Shown: piece by piece, positions 1 through 15,000 of the stretch
How positions within the stretch are numbered: the first letter of the stretch is position 1
Layout of the letters: each line of letters starts with the position of its first letter
Assembly: GCF_017968845.1 (NCBI RefSeq)
Contig: NZ_CP072876.1
Span: 1,302,001-1,366,000, forward strand
DNA from: Microbacterium sp. NIBRBAC000506063
GTDB taxonomy: Bacteria; Actinomycetota; Actinomycetes; Actinomycetales; Microbacteriaceae
Direction: 5' to 3'
DNA: 64,000 nucleotides
Notes under the pieces: model-generated
Databases searched by the model: none
Told to the model about the DNA's origin: nothing
The model's input: the letters and a program-made list of their open reading frames with translations, nothing else
Program-made: the position numbers and the translations under genes

Positions 1-3000
1 CACCACCGAGGCGCGCATGGGCTCGGCGGGCGACGTCGCCGTGACGCCGGCGATCGCCATCACGCTCTCCAACGTCACCACCCGGGCGTGGATCGGCGCC
101 GGTTCTCCCCTCGAGGCGAGCGGATCGCTGTCGATCGTCGCGACGCAGGACGCCTCGGCCACGAGCATCGCCGGCGCCGAAGCCGTCACGACGGGCTCCG
201 CGGCGATCGGCTTCGGGCTCGGCCTCACCATCGCGAACCACGGTGCGCTCACGGTCCTCGCCCGTGATGTCGAGGCCGGCGGCGACGTCACCCTGCGGGC
301 GACGAGCCGCTCGGTCGCCAAGGCCACCGGCTCCGCCTCCGCTTCCGGGGCACCCGAGGAGACCGAAGAGGACGCGGAGGCCGACGACCAGGGCCGCACC
401 GGCGTCGACAAGCTCGTCGGCGCGCAGCGCGACTACGCCGACCAGAAGTCGCTCGCCAACGGCGGCACCGGAGCGGGGGACGCGGAGGCGCCGAAGAGCG
501 AGACCTCCGACGGCTCGGTGACCGTCGCCGCCGCGATCGGCATCGCGATCTCCTCGGTCACCGCCGAGTCGCGCATCACCGAAGACGTCACCTCGATCAT
601 CGCCGGCGGCACCGTCACGCTCGCCACGAGCGCGAACACCGACGCGATGAGCGCCGCCGACGGCTCGGCCACAGACGGTGGCACGGCGGCGATCGGCGCC
701 GGCGTCGCCCTCAGCGTCTCGAACGTCCGCAACATCGCGATCGTCCCCGACTGGGTCGTCATCCAGGCGCACGGGCTCACCGTCTCGGCGACCGTCACCG
801 TCGTCGGCGACGACGCCACCTCCACCGTCTCTGCCGAGGCCGCCGCCGGCGCCGCCGGAGGCGTCTCGGTCGCCGGGTCGCTGGCGATCGCGGTGGTCAA
901 CCAGTACACGATCGCCGAGGTCAAGGGCACGGTCATCCTCACCGGCGGCGACGTGCTCATCGAGGCGGCATCCGCCCTCTCGTCCATCGTCAAGGCCCTC
1001 CCGGTCGGTGCCGGCAGCACCTCGACCGGCAGCGTCGGCGTCGGCATCGCCTTCGCGCTGAACCTCATCCTCGACGAGACCTTCGCGGCGCTCCGCGGCA
1101 GCGCGCAGATCACCGGCGCGAACAACCTGACGATGACGGCGAACGCCCGCGTCGACGCCGAGACCGAGGCCCGCATGGGCGCCTCCTCCACCGGCACCGC
1201 CGCCGTCGCGCCCGCGATCGCCGTGACCAGCTCGGATGTCGACACCGCCGTGCTCATCGAGGCGCTCGGCGATCCCGAGTCGGCCAACCTCATTGAGATC
1301 GACGGCGACCTCTCCGCCGTCGCCCAGCAGCGCACCTCGACCATCACGCGGGCCGGCGCCGAGGCGAGCGGCGCCACCACGGCATCCGTCGGCGTCGCCC
1401 TCGCCCTCACCCTCGCCAACCACGCCGTCCTCGCCCGCACCGACCGCAGCATCACCGCCGGCGGCGGCATCGAGTTCGGCGCGCTCGGCTCCTCGCACAA
1501 CGAAGCGCACGGGCAGGCCTCCGCGAGCGGCGCCCCCGACGAAGACGCCAACGCGGGCGACACCAGCTCGACCAGCGGCGGAAGCGTCGACGAGAAGCTG
1601 TCGGCCCAGCGACTCTTCGCGAACGAGAAGAGCCAGGAGAACGGCGGCAAGGGCGTCCGCAACGACAGCGACAACCCCTCGGCCGAGAGTTCCGACGGCA
1701 CGGTGTCGGTCGCGGCGGCCATCGCGCTGACGATCGCCGACGTCTCCGCGATCGCGATGCTGCCGGACGGCCTCACCCTGGTCGCGGGCGGCCCGGTCGT
1801 GCTGCGCGCGAGCCAGAACGTCGACGGCATCACGAGCGCCGACGGCACGGCCACCGACGCCGAGACCGCCGGCATCGGCGCGGCCGTCGCCCTCACCCTC
1901 GTCACGCTCGTCAACCGCGCCGGGCTCGGTGCGAACACCACGGTCACCGCGAACGGATTCTCGGCCACCGCGACCATGACCGATGTCGACGGCGACACGA
2001 CGCACACCTTCAGCGCCGAGGCCTCCTCGGGCGCCGGCTCCGGCAACGTCGGCGTCGCCGGCTCCTTCGCCCTCAACGTCACCGACACGATCACAGAGGC
2101 TTTCATCCCCTCCTCGGCCGTCGTCTCCGCCGGCACCGGCGACGTCACCCTCCGCGCCGAGAACCACCGCGTCGACACGGTCAGGGCGAAGGCCGATGCC
2201 CGGGCGACAGCGTCGGTGTCGGCGCCTCCGTCGCCATCAACCCCGTGCTCGACAACCTCACCCGTGCCGAGATCGAGGACGGCGCCCGCGTCACCGGCGG
2301 CCACAACGTCCTCGTGGAGGCGCTCAGCTCCGACGTCGTCACGACCGAGGTCACCGCCGGCTCCGCGGGCGGCGTCGCCGTGAGCCCCGCCGTCGGCATC
2401 ACGATCGTCCAGCACACCACGATCGCCCGGATCGGCACCTCGGTCGAAGGCGGCTGGACCGTCACCGGCTGGGTCGCGGTGCGCGCCGGACACACCGGCT
2501 CGACGACGACCACCGGCAACGCCACGGCGGCCGGCGAAGACGTCGCCGTCGGCGCGATCATCGTCATCAACGTCGTCGACATCGAAACCCGCGCCGAGAC
2601 GCTGCGCTCGCTCACCGCGGGCGGTTTCGTCGAGTTCGCCGCCTCGACCGTCACCGCCAGCCGCGCCGAGGCGGAGGCCAGCGCCAACGGCACCTCCAGC
2701 GAGGGCGCCGAAGACAGCAACTCCGACACGCAGGCGCAGGACCAGGTCGACAGCACCCCCGCCACCAAGGACCGGGGCATCACGCTCCCGAAGTCCGAGG
2801 GCGAGGTGAACAATGCCAACAACACGGCGGATGCCGAGGGCGGCCAGGGCAGCGACGGCGTCGGCGTCGGCGCCGCCGTGACCGTGAACTGGATGATCGT
2901 CCGCACGATCGCGGAGATCCCGACGGGCCTGGTCATCACTGCCGGAGGCGACGTCCGCGTCCTGGCCGAGAACGCAGCATCCGCCACGGCGAAGGCCACG

Positions 3001-6000
3001 GGCATCGCGGTGATGAACGACACCAACATCGGCGCGGCGGTCGCGCTCAACGTCTCCGATGTGGACAACATCGGCCGGATCGGCGCGGGCGTCATGATCG
3101 TCTCCGGCGGCGACGTGGTCGTCACCGCGCTCACCCCGGAGGGCCTGCGCAACGACTACATCGTCTGGGCGATCTCCGCCGCCGGCGGCAATGGCGACCT
3201 CAGCATCGCCGGCTCCGTGGCCGTGCAGGTGCTGCTGCTGCGCAACGAGGCCACGATCGGCCAGGGCGTCACCATCACCGCCGTCGGTGGCGTGCGACTC
3301 CTCGCCAGCAACCCGATGGGACTGCAGTCCATCGCCGCGGCCGGCGGCATCGCGCTCGGCGGCAACGGCATCGGCGCCGCCATCGTCGTCAATGTCATCG
3401 ACACCGACACGATCGCCCGCATCCATTCCAGCGCCGAGAACCCCACCATCATCGACAGCGGCGGCGCGAGCGCCCTCCACGCCGACTCCTCGCTCCGCGC
3501 GCTGCCGCTGTCGATCAGCCCCGAGGCCGACGCCATCATCACACTGCCGAACGTCACCTCCATCGCGCTCGCCGGAGGCGCCGGCACCGACTCCTTCGCC
3601 ATCGGCGGATCGCTCATCGTCACGATCGTGAACAGCACCACGCATGCCGTCATCGACGACGCGGTGCGGGTCAATGCCGTGAGCGGCCCGGTCGCCGGCC
3701 AGTCGCTCTCGCTGCGCGCCACCGACGCGAGCGAGTACTTCGAACTCGCCGGCGCCCTGGGCCTGAGCACCGGCAGCGCCGGCATCGGCTTCGCGCTCGT
3801 CCTCGGCATCCACAACAAGGACGTGCTCGCCTCCATCGGCGCCGGCGTCACCGTCCGCATCGGCGGCGACGTCTCCCTCACGGCCGCGGCCGAGGAGTCG
3901 TTCATCCAGATCGCCGCCGGAGCGGCCGCCGCCAAGGAAGCGGGCGTGACCGGCTCCTTCGTCGTGCTGCTCATCAACCAGGGCTCGTCGGCGCCGGGCA
4001 CCCGCGCGGTCATCAACGGCAGCCAGAACACGCCGACGACCGTGTACGCGGGCGGGAACCTGAGCCTGTCGGCATCCGACCACGTCACCGACTCGATCCT
4101 CATCGCCGGCTCGGTCGCCGCCGGGGCACAGCAGGAGTCGGCGTCGCCGCCGTCGTGCTCGTGCGCACCGGCATCGTCGACGCCGGGATCGCCTCGTACT
4201 CCGTCATCGACGCGAAGGGCGCCGCAGGCCTCTCGCTCACCGCCGATCAGCTCTCCGAGTTCGACGTCACCGCCGTCGCCGGCGCCCTGGGCGGGACCGC
4301 GGGTGTGGCAGGCTCGGCCTCCGTCGCCGTGCACAACCACACCACGCACGCGCACATCGACCGCGGCGTCGTCGTCAACGGGGGCAACGAGGGCGCCGCC
4401 GCCACGCAGGGCGTCACCATCGCCGCGACCGATCGGATGACCACGGCCGGACGCGCCGGGCAGGTCGCCATCGGCGGCACGGCCGGCGTGGGAGCCGGCG
4501 CCGACGTCCAGGTCATCACCAAGGACGTCCGCGCCTGGATCGCGCCGGGAGCCGCGGTCGCCGCCAACGGCAACATCACCATCGACGCCACCTCGAACGA
4601 CAAGATCGTCTCGATCTCGGCGGGCGGCTCCGGGGGCGGCACCGTCGGCGTCTCGGTCAACGCCTCCGTCTCGGTGTTCAGCCTCACCACCGTCGCCTCC
4701 GTCGGCGAGGTCTGCGAGGCCGCGAACCCGACCGCCGCGAACTGCGCCTCCTCGCGGGCGACCGTGATCGCCGGCGGCAGCGTCCGCATCGCCGCCCTCG
4801 GCGAGCTCGAGGTCGACGTCATCGTCGGGTCCATCGCCCTGGGCGGCACGGTCGGCGTCGGCGCCGGCGCCGCGGTGCCGATCGTCGACCAGACGACCCG
4901 CTCCTTCATCGGCGACAACTCGATCGTCACGGCGCTGGGACTGCTCGGCACCGGCATCCGGGTCCACACCGGCGGCTTCGAGGTCACGCCGATCGACACG
5001 CGATTCGTGCCCGTCGTGACCGGTGGCAACGTCCTGAACCTCGGCTACAGCCACGGCTTCCGCGACGGCCAGATGGTCCAGTACGACGCCGGCGGCGGAG
5101 GGGCGATCGGCGGCCTCGTCGACGGGAACAACTACATCGTCCACGTCGTCTCCGACACCGAGGTGCGTCTCTCCGCCGTCGACGGCGACGGCACGCCGAT
5201 CTCCCTGAGCCTGGCCGGCACGACCGGTGAATCGCACCGTCTCACCGACACCGACGTCGCGACCCTCCCGCAGAGCAACGCGCCCTACTTCACGCCGGGC
5301 ACGGCCATCAGCGGCGACACGATCTCGCTGCCCTACGACATCGAGGACCTCGCCACCGGCGACGCCCTCATCTACACCTCCGGCGGCGGGCAGGCCATCG
5401 GCGGCCTCGTCGACGGCACCACCTACTACGTGCGCCTCGTCGCGGGCGGGTTCCAGCTGTACGCCGAGAAGTGCGCCGCCCTCGGCGAATGCGCGGGCGC
5501 GGCGATCACGCTGAACGCCGGGACCTCGACCGGACGCTCGCACAGCCTCGTGCCGCAGGGCGGTCAGCCCTCGCCGCCCGCCTCCGCCACCTCGGGCGTG
5601 CGCGAGGTCTCCCTCCACACGGCCGACGGCTTCGTCGGGGTGAGCGTCACCGCCAACGGTCGCGTCGACGTCGCCGCGATCGGCGTGACGATGGCCGCCA
5701 GCGGCACGGTGGGTGTGGCCGTCGGCGGCACCGTCAACGTCATCACCTCCGACACCGACGCGTTCATCGGCCGCATCGCGCAGGTCGCCGCCGGCTCGGC
5801 CACGAGCCCCGGGTCGGTCTTCGTCGGCGCCGGCCACGACGTCAGCGTCCTCATGGTCTCGGCCTCCGTCGCCATCGGCGGCGCGGGCGTCGGCGCCGGG
5901 GCGAGCGCCGCCGTCGGCGTCGTGAACATCACCACGGACGCCGCGATCCGCGCCGGGGCGACCGTCACCGCCGCCACCGACGTCATCGTCTCCGCCCTCG

Positions 6001-9000
6001 GCAGCGAGAGCGTCGTCGCCGCCGCGGCGGCCGCGGCCGGAGCGCTCGTCGGCATCGCCGGCGCCTCCGCAGTGGTCGTGCTCGACATCCACACCCACGC
6101 CGTCATCGCCCGCTCCACCGTCCACGCCCGCGGCAGCGTCGTCGTCGACGCGGCATCCGACACCGCGATCGTCGTCGTCGGCGGAGGCGCGGCGGGCGGT
6201 TTCGTCGGCGTCGGCATCGGCGTCGGGGTCACCACCGTCACCAAGGACACGCAGGCCTACATCGCCGCCGGAAGCGTCGTCGACGCCGAGGGCCGCGCAC
6301 CGGCCGTGGCCGGGATCCTCAGCGGCGTCTTCGACGCGGCGGGTCGCTTCGGCATCCGTCCCGGATTCACGGGCCTCGCCGTGCAGGCCCGCTCCACGCA
6401 GGAGGTCTTCGGGCTCGCCGTCTCGCTCGGTGCCGGCTTCGTCGGCGTCGGCGTGAGCGTGACCACCACGATCCTCAACATCACCACCCGCGCCTTCATC
6501 GACAGCACCTCCGCACTGCGCACGCAGATCAACCAGACGCACGCGGGCGGGCCGAACCAGTCGGTGAGCGTCACCGCCGCGAACGCGAGCAAGACCCTCA
6601 CGATCGCCGGCGGCATCGGCGGCGGATTCGTCGGGGTCTCCGGCGGCATCGACATCGGCATCCTGGCCGTGACCACCCAGGCCTTCGTCGGACCCTTCGC
6701 CGTCATCACCGTGGCGAACGACTTCTCGCTCGCCGCCCTCGCCTCGGCGAAGGTGAGCACCTTCGGTCTCAGCATCGGCGTCGGCTTCGTCGGCGCCGCC
6801 GGCGCCGTATCGGTCTGGTCGGTGGGGGCGCCGGGCACCGACGAGTACACCGACGGCACGGACTCCTCGGATCCCACCGCCCGCGACGGCGGCAACGCCC
6901 TCGACGACGCCGACCACCGCGCCTCCGGCCAGGGCCAGGGCGGCTACCGTGGCATCCTCGACGAAGCCGGATCCGACACCGGATCCGAGGCCGACAGCCG
7001 CATCAACGCGCAGATCGGCGCCGCGTCGGGCAGGCTCGGCGCCGCCGCACCCGACGACCCGGGCATCGGAGCGTCGTTCCGCGCCGACGACCTGCCGCGG
7101 GGCACCTCCGCGTTCCTCGGCCAGGGGTCGTCATCAACGCCGGCGGCGCGGTCGCGGTGACGGCCGAGGAGCAGAACTCCTACTTCGGCGTCGCGGGTTC
7201 CGCCGCGGGCGGAGTGGTCGGCATCGGCGGCTCGGTCGTGATCGCGACGCTGCGCAGCAACGTGACGGCGACCGTCTCGAGCGGGGTGTCGATCACGGCC
7301 GGCGGCAACGTCACCGTCCGCGCCCGCACGACGGAGGACAGCTTCGGCATCGCCGTCGCCGGTGCGGCCGGGGCCGTGACGATCAGCGGTCAGATCGTCA
7401 TCATCGACAGCGACGCGGCGCAGACCGCGCAGATCGTCAGCGGCGCGGTCATCCCGCACGCCGGCGGCACGGTCGGCGTCGACGCCTTCGCGGACCGCGA
7501 GGTGGGCACCCTCGCGCTGGGCATCGGCCTCGGGGCCGCCGCCGTCGGCGTCGCGATCGGCATCTCGACCATCACCGGAGACACCCGGGCGCTCATCGGC
7601 AACGTCACGATCGGCGGGGCGAGCCCCTCGGGCGGCCTGCGCGTCTCCGCCGACGCCCGCCTCCGCGCCCCCGTGCAGGTCTACTCGGTGCAGGGCGGTA
7701 TCCTCGCCAGCGTCCTCGGTGCCGGCGCCACCTCGACGATCTCCGGCCGTACCGAGGCCGAGTTCGCCGGCACCGCCATCCTCTCCGGCGCCGCCGCGAT
7801 CGAGGCCCGCGGCCGGTACACCTCCGACTCCCGGACGATCGGAATCGGCACCGGCCTCGTCTCCGCCGGCGCGAACGTCGTCAGCGCCGACATCTCGCGC
7901 ATCACCACCGCACTCGTCACGGGCGCGGCGACACTCACCGCAGGCGGAGCGATCAGCGTCGCCGCCGACACCCGCGCCGCCGCATCCACGAACGTGATCA
8001 ACGCCTCGGGCGGATTCGCCGCCTTCTCCGCGGCGAGCTCGATCGCCGAAGTCTCCGGCCGCACGACCGCCATCGTCCTCGGCCGCATCCTGGGCTCGGG
8101 GCGGTCGCCGTCTCGGCCGTCTCGCAGAACCGGGCGGATGCCGAGGCGACGGTCGTCAGCATCGGCGGATTCGTGTCGGCCGGCGGTGTGAACGTGGAAG
8201 GCACAGTGACCGAGGCCGCGACGACGATCGCCCGTCTGCAGTCGCCGGCGACCGTGTCCAGCACCGGTGGCGTGAGCGTGGACGCCTCGACGGCGGTCAC
8301 CGGTGGCGTGGGCGGCAGCGCCACGGCCCGCGTCTTCAAGCTCTCCGGCGGCGCCTACGCCGGCGATCTGCTCATCGCCGAGGCGCAGTACCTCGCCCCC
8401 GTCACCGCCGAGCTCATCGGCAGCGTCGTTGCGGGCGGAGCCGTCGGTGCATCCGCCCACGCGCACCGTCGTGCGGAGACCGACCTCGTCGCGGGCGGCG
8501 GGGCGCGGTCTCGGTGAGCGTCACGCGCACCTTCGCCCTGATCGGCGAGGGAGCGCGCACGACCGCGCTCGTCACCGGCGGCACGATCACCGCCGGCGGC
8601 GAGGTCTCCGCCACGGCCGAATCGACGCAGACCGCCGCGGTCGACACCGACTCGGTCAGCGTCGCGGGAATCGGCGTCGCCGTGGTCACCCCCTCCTCGC
8701 GGATCCTCGCGGCCACCCGCGCCACGCTCAGCTCCCCGATCGCGAGCCAGGGGGCGCGGATCACGGCCACCTCGGCGAACACCGTGAGGACGGACGTCGC
8801 CCTGCTCAGCATCACCGGCCTCTCCGTCGGCGTCACCCACTCGCTCGCCGAGATCGCCGACTCCGCCGCGACCGAGGCGCTCGTCTCGCTCTCCGGATCG
8901 GCGTTCAACGCCGGTGCCGGCGATGTGACGGTGCGGGCCGCCTCGGCGAACTCGGCGCACGCGATCGTGCGGCAGAGCGGCGGCGGTCTCATCACGGTCT

Positions 9001-12000
9001 CGCTCCTCGACGCCGAGGCCACGGTCGACGCCGTCACGCGCGCCTCGGTCCAGGCGGCCTCGGCGACCTCGCGCACCTTCACTGTGGGGGCGGATGCTGA
9101 CAACACCGTCCACGCGGCGGCCTCGCTCTTCAACATCAGCCTCGGCGGCGGCAGCGGCGTCTCGGCGACGGCGACGCTTCCTCAGAGCGCCGGCATCCTC
9201 GCCATGGTGACCCTCACCGGCAGCGGCCTCGCCGCGAGCGGCGACGTCACGGTCGCCGCGGAGTCCGACAACACCGTGAGTGCGGATGTCGGGCGCACCG
9301 TCGGAGGCGTGATCAGCATCAACGGCGGCGTCTCCTCCGGAGCCCGGATCCAGGCCCCGACCACGGCCTCCTTCACCGGGGCGATCACGGCCTCCACGGG
9401 CGTCTCGGTGACGGCCGATGCGAGCAACCGGGTCGACGCCGACATGCGCAGCACGGGCATCAGCCTCGTAGAGGCAGGAAGGTCCAACACGGTCGCGCTG
9501 ATCGGCGCCTCGGCGGCCACGACGGCGAGCTTCGGCACTCACGCACTCGCGACGACGGGGGATGTCGAGGTCGTCGCGACGGCGGTGAACATCGCCGACG
9601 TCGACACCGACACGCTCGCCGGCGGCCTCGGCGCCTTCGACTTCAGTCAGCCGACCGCGCAGATCCAGAGCGCCACGCGCGCGGTCTTCGCGGGTGCGCA
9701 GACCGGCGGCACGGGGCTGCGCGTCGAGGCCGAATCGGCCAACACCGCGCAGATCCAGGCCGGCCTGAAGTCCTTCGGCGGCGTCGCTGCGGGGCGGCCT
9801 CGCCGATCGCGCTCGTCCACGCCGACGCGGTCACCACGGCCGAGATCACGCAGGGCGCCGTCGTCCTCGCCCCGCCGCCGCGATCGTCGTCCGCGCGGTC
9901 TCGCACAACACCGCGACGGCCACCTCCGGTGCCGTCGTGGGCGGCGCCATCGCGGTGAGCACGAGCGCCCCCGGGCCGAGGTGCGCGCCGGGACCAGCTC
10001 GTCGCTCCTCGGGCGCGTGGGCACGGCGTCCACTCCGGGCGGTGCATCGCTGACGATGTACACGCACGCCGTCGACACGGCCACAGCCGCGCTCAGCAGC
10101 AGTGGCGGCGGCGTCGCGAACATCAACACGGGCCGGGCGACCGCCCTCGTGCAGACCACCGTGGCGACGTACCTGGGCGGCGCCGGCGGCTCGATCGTCC
10201 ACGTCAGCGGCGACATGGCGCTGAGCGCGCAGTCCAACCCGGCCGCGATCTCGAGCTTCCGCACGAGCGGCGGCGGCGCCGTCAACGTATCGACCAACAA
10301 CGCCACCGCGACGGCCACCCCGACGCTGCGACTCGTGATCTCCGATGACTCGGTCGTCACCGCCGGCGGCTCGATCACGATGGGCGTCGCCTTCAACTCC
10401 ACCGCCCGGCCGTCGAGACGCCCGAGTACGTCGTCGAGCAGGTCACCGTCGCCGACAACTCGATCCGCTTCACGGCGCCGCACGGCCTGACCAGCGGCAC
10501 GTCGCTGACGTACACGACGACCGGCGCGGTCATCACCGGCCTTGTGAACAGCACCGCCTACGGCATCCTCGTCGTCGACGACCAGACGATCATGCTCGGC
10601 TCCCAGTTCGAGGGCGCGCTCGTCGATCCGGTCACCAACACGATCCAGTTCGGCCAAGTGGTCGGGTGGGGCGAGCCCGACGAAGAGCATGAGGGAGATC
10701 CCGACTTCGAGTGGGAGGACGACAAGCCCGACTTCCTGGCTCTGTACCACGGCCTCGAGGACGGCATGCTCGTCGTCTACCGCGCCCGCGGTACGACGGT
10801 GCCGGGGCTCGTGGACGGCAAGACCTACCGTGTCGAGGTCATCGACGATACGACGATCCGGCTCTGGGATCCGCTCGTGTCCGATGCCCCCGTCGCCGTG
10901 ACCGGCGCGGCCGTCGAGGACGACCGGATCACCGTGCCGCACCACTTCGTCAACGGCCAGCTCGTGATCTACACCGCTCCCGATCCCGCCGGCGAGTTCT
11001 CCAGCGGCGTCGTCAACGTCCAGGCAGGACCCGACGGCAAGCCGATCATCGTCGACGATCCCCCCGAGGGCGAGTCCGGTGGGTGATCCCGGAGGACAAC
11101 AACGTCATCTACATCGAGGACCACCCCTTCTCCACCGGCGACGAGGTCGTCTACGACACCGATGGCGGCGCCGCGATCGGCGGTCTCGTGCGCGGCCAGA
11201 GCTATTGGGTGATCGTGCTCGACGCCCACCGCATCCGGCTCGCGGCCAGCTACTGCGAGGCGGTCGGCTTCGCCGGCGACGCCGACTGCTACGACGAGGT
11301 GTACAGCCACGACGAGCCGCTGCTCGACGAGGACGGCGACCCCGTGCTCGACGAGGACGAGAACCCGATCATGATCCCCGTCTACGTCGACGTGCCGATC
11401 GAGGTCGCCCCGATCACCCTCACTCCGAACAAGACGGATGCCGCAACCCTCGTCTCGCACCGGCTGTACTTCCCCGACGAGCTCCCCCTCGAAGGGCTCG
11501 TCGACGGCGGCATGTACTACGTCGTCGGTGCCGACGCCGACTCCTTCCAGCTCGCGCTGACCCCGGGCGGCGCCCCGATCGCCCTCGACGGCAGCAACAG
11601 CCCCGGTACGGGCTGGTTCGTGGCCGGTCTCGTCGACATCACCGGCACCACCGACGCGGTCGGGTGGCTGACGCTCATCCTCGGCGGCACCGGATCGGGG
11701 ACGCAGGTCTTCCGCCCCTCGGTGCGGTCGAGTCGGTGCCGGCCGGCGCCCGGTACACCTCGGCGACGGTCAACAGCGGCGGTGGCGGCTTCGTCCAGGT
11801 CGGCACCGCCTACACCGATGTGACCGTCACCGCGACGATCGCCCTCACGATCGGCGACCGCGTCCGCCTGACCAGCGGCGGCGACCTGGACCTCACCGCC
11901 TTCGCCCGCGGTCTCGCGGTGGCAGACTCCACCAACGGCGGCGGCGGGTTCATCGCGATCGGCCGATCCGACGCCGACGCTGACGTCACCGTCACCACCA

Positions 12001-15000
12001 CCATCGACATCGGCACCGGCGTCGTCGTGACCTCCGGCTGGGAGCTGCACATCGACGCCGAGACCACCGGCGACGTGCAGGCGAAGTCGGACGCCCGGGC
12101 CGGCGGGCTCGGCGCCGGCGTGAACGCGCGTGCCCGCGGCGACATCATCCTCAACACGGTGATCGACATCGACGGCTCGCTCATCGCCGAGCACAAGCTC
12201 GGCATCCGCGGCCTGACGAGTCCGAACGGCAACGTCACCGCCTACGCGCGCGCACGCGGCCTGGGCGCGGACTCGACCGCGAACGACTACGACAACAACT
12301 ACGGCCTGTTCGTGACCGCCAAGACGACGATCGACATCGCGGGGAACAACGTCATCCAGGGCGACGAGATCGACATCCGTGCGCTCATGGGCCAGGGCTC
12401 GCTCCGCGCACACAGCGAGTCCGATGCGAAGGCCTTCGCCGCCGACTCGGACGCGCGGTCCAACATCGTGGTCCGCGGCGGCGCCGAACTCACGATCCGC
12501 AGCGGCATCCTGCTGCAGGGCTGGGAGAGCATCGCGCTGCGCGCCGAGGTCAGCGGCCTGAATGGAACCTCGCGCGCGCACGCCTCGTGCGGCTGCGCCG
12601 GCGGCGACACGGACGCCATCGCCCGGATCGACTACAGCACCGACGCGACGGTGACGGCTCACGCCGGCGTCCTCGTCCGCACCCACGACCTCGACGTCGA
12701 CACCGTGCAGAGCGTGTCGATGAACCGGAACGCCACGAACCGCAAGGTCGGCCTCGACGTCGGCAGCACGAGCCAGCCGGGTGGCACCACGGGCAACCGC
12801 CCGATCCACTGGGATGCCGACGTCGTGCTCCACGGCGGCAACCCGCAGCTGTACATCGGCGAGGACGGCCGCATCCTGAAGCTCTACGGCATGCAGGTCT
12901 GGGTCGACGGCGCGCTGCGCGGCGTCGGCTACCAGATCGCCGCGGGCGCGCTCGTCGAGGTCCGTCCGATCGTCAACACCGGGGAGCGACCGCCGACTTC
13001 ACGATCAACGCGAACAGCATCGGCGGCAACCGCAATCTGACCGGCGACCAGGGCAGTTTCCAGATCCAGGGCAACTTCGACTTCGTGCGCATCTACAACT
13101 GGTCCACCAGCCCGCTGGAGATCCAGGGCATCGACGTGATCAACCTCGACCTGCTCGCGGCGACGGTCAGCCAGCGCGCGTACAACCAGGTGGCCGCGCA
13201 CCGCTACTGGATCCGCCCGCCGGTGTTCACCGAGAGCGTCGTGCGGATCATCAACTTCCGCGTCCCCGGCGCGAGCAACGACATCACGCTCTCCGGCGAG
13301 GTCTACAACCCGATCGGATTCGTCCTCGTCGACAACCGCAACGGCGACATCCTCGGCACGACCGACGGTGCCGACATCGTCGCGAACGTCGTGGAGCTGT
13401 TCGCCCTCCACGGCTCGATCGGCGGTTACGCGCCCCGTGACGGCGTTTCGGTCCGCCTCGTGGAGAGCACCTACGGCACGACCACGCTGGGCGCGCGCCC
13501 GATCTCGATCACCGCCGAGGCGCGGGCGACGTGGTCCTGGACCTCCAGGTCATCCGTCGCAGCGCGTCGACCGCTCCCTATACGTGGACGATCGGCGGCC
13601 TGCACGCCGGCCGGAACCTCGATGTCCTCGTGCTCGGCACGCTCGTCGGCCGCACCCCGGCGCCGTTCACCGCGCACGAGATCCAGGACGACGTCTACCA
13701 GGCTCCGGGTGCGAACTACGGCGGCACCGTCAACCCGACCGGCCGGTACTCGACGTACTTCTACTGCCCGACCGCGCCGTGGGACCGCCAGTGCAGCAAT
13801 CCCTTCGTCCCGTTCAGCTACACGGATGCCGTGCTCATCGCCTTCGGCGACGACACCGCGTCGGTCGACAGCCACTATGTCTTCACCGACGTCGCGGCGG
13901 GCGAGATCCTGCGCGTCCAGCACCTCGCCACCGACACGGTCGTCTCCTTCGAACTGCTGACGGACGTTGACGCCGACCTGTTCAGCTCCCAGGTGCCGGG
14001 CGAGCGGTTCTCGACATCCGACGGCTCGGGATACATCGACCTGCAGACGAACGGCTCGATCGTCTCGCGGGAGACCGTGGGCGACCTGCTCGTCGGCACG
14101 ATCACCTCGACGGGATCGGATGTCACGCTCTCGACCACGACGGCGGGCGCATCGATCTTCGGGAACACGCCGGTCGCCGACGACCACCGCGTGACGGGCA
14201 CCGTCATCACGTTGACCGCCCACGGCACGATCGGTCTCGTCGCCCCGACTACGCCTACCTGAACACCGACTCCTCCTACGCCGCGCAGGGCCGGCTCGTG
14301 GCCCACGCCCCGCGGGCGTGATCATCCGCGAGGTCGACGGCGACCTGTTCCTCGGCGAAGTGGTCGCCACCGCCGGCGACGCCGCCCTCGACGTGCGGGG
14401 CGGATCCCTCCTGAACGACCCGAGCGACGCGTCCGGTCGCGTGGTGATCCGCGCGCACAGCATCGACCTCTTCGCCGAGGGCGGCATCGGGACGACTGAC
14501 GCCGAGATCCTCCTCGACACCGCGGCGACCGGCCGCCTGGTCGCGATCGCCGTGGACGGCGTGTACATCACCGAGGCCAGGGGGCCCCTGAACGTCGCGT
14601 TCGTGGGTCCGAGCTCGGCCAGGTGCGTCTGACGGTGCCGTACGTGCCGGGCGGAACGGATGCCGACCTGAACTTCCTCACCGACCAGGTCCTGCTCGAC
14701 GGCATCGGTGTCCCGGCGGTGCACGGCGCCGTCGCCGACGAGGAGCTCCTCCTGCTGATCGGCAACGACCTGTTCGCGCCGGCGGGACGCTCCTGCAGGG
14801 CTCGACCGTGACGGCGCAGCTCGCCTACGGCCAGACGCCCGCTTCCTACACGGATGTCTTCGCCTACTTCGGCGGCACCGTCGTCGCTGCGGCCGAGGGC
14901 GGCACGGTGGACGTGCTCACCGGACTCGGCGACGATCTCGTCCTGCTCGATGCGGCATCCGTGACCGGACTCCTGCGTATCGCCACCGGCGCCGGCGACG

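Noticed and set aside
433..6917. Long minus-strand reading frames (433-4083, 3156-6917)
   Set aside because: They are shadows of the giant gene: Asp/Arg/Gly/Ala-rich, no family match, no start signals.
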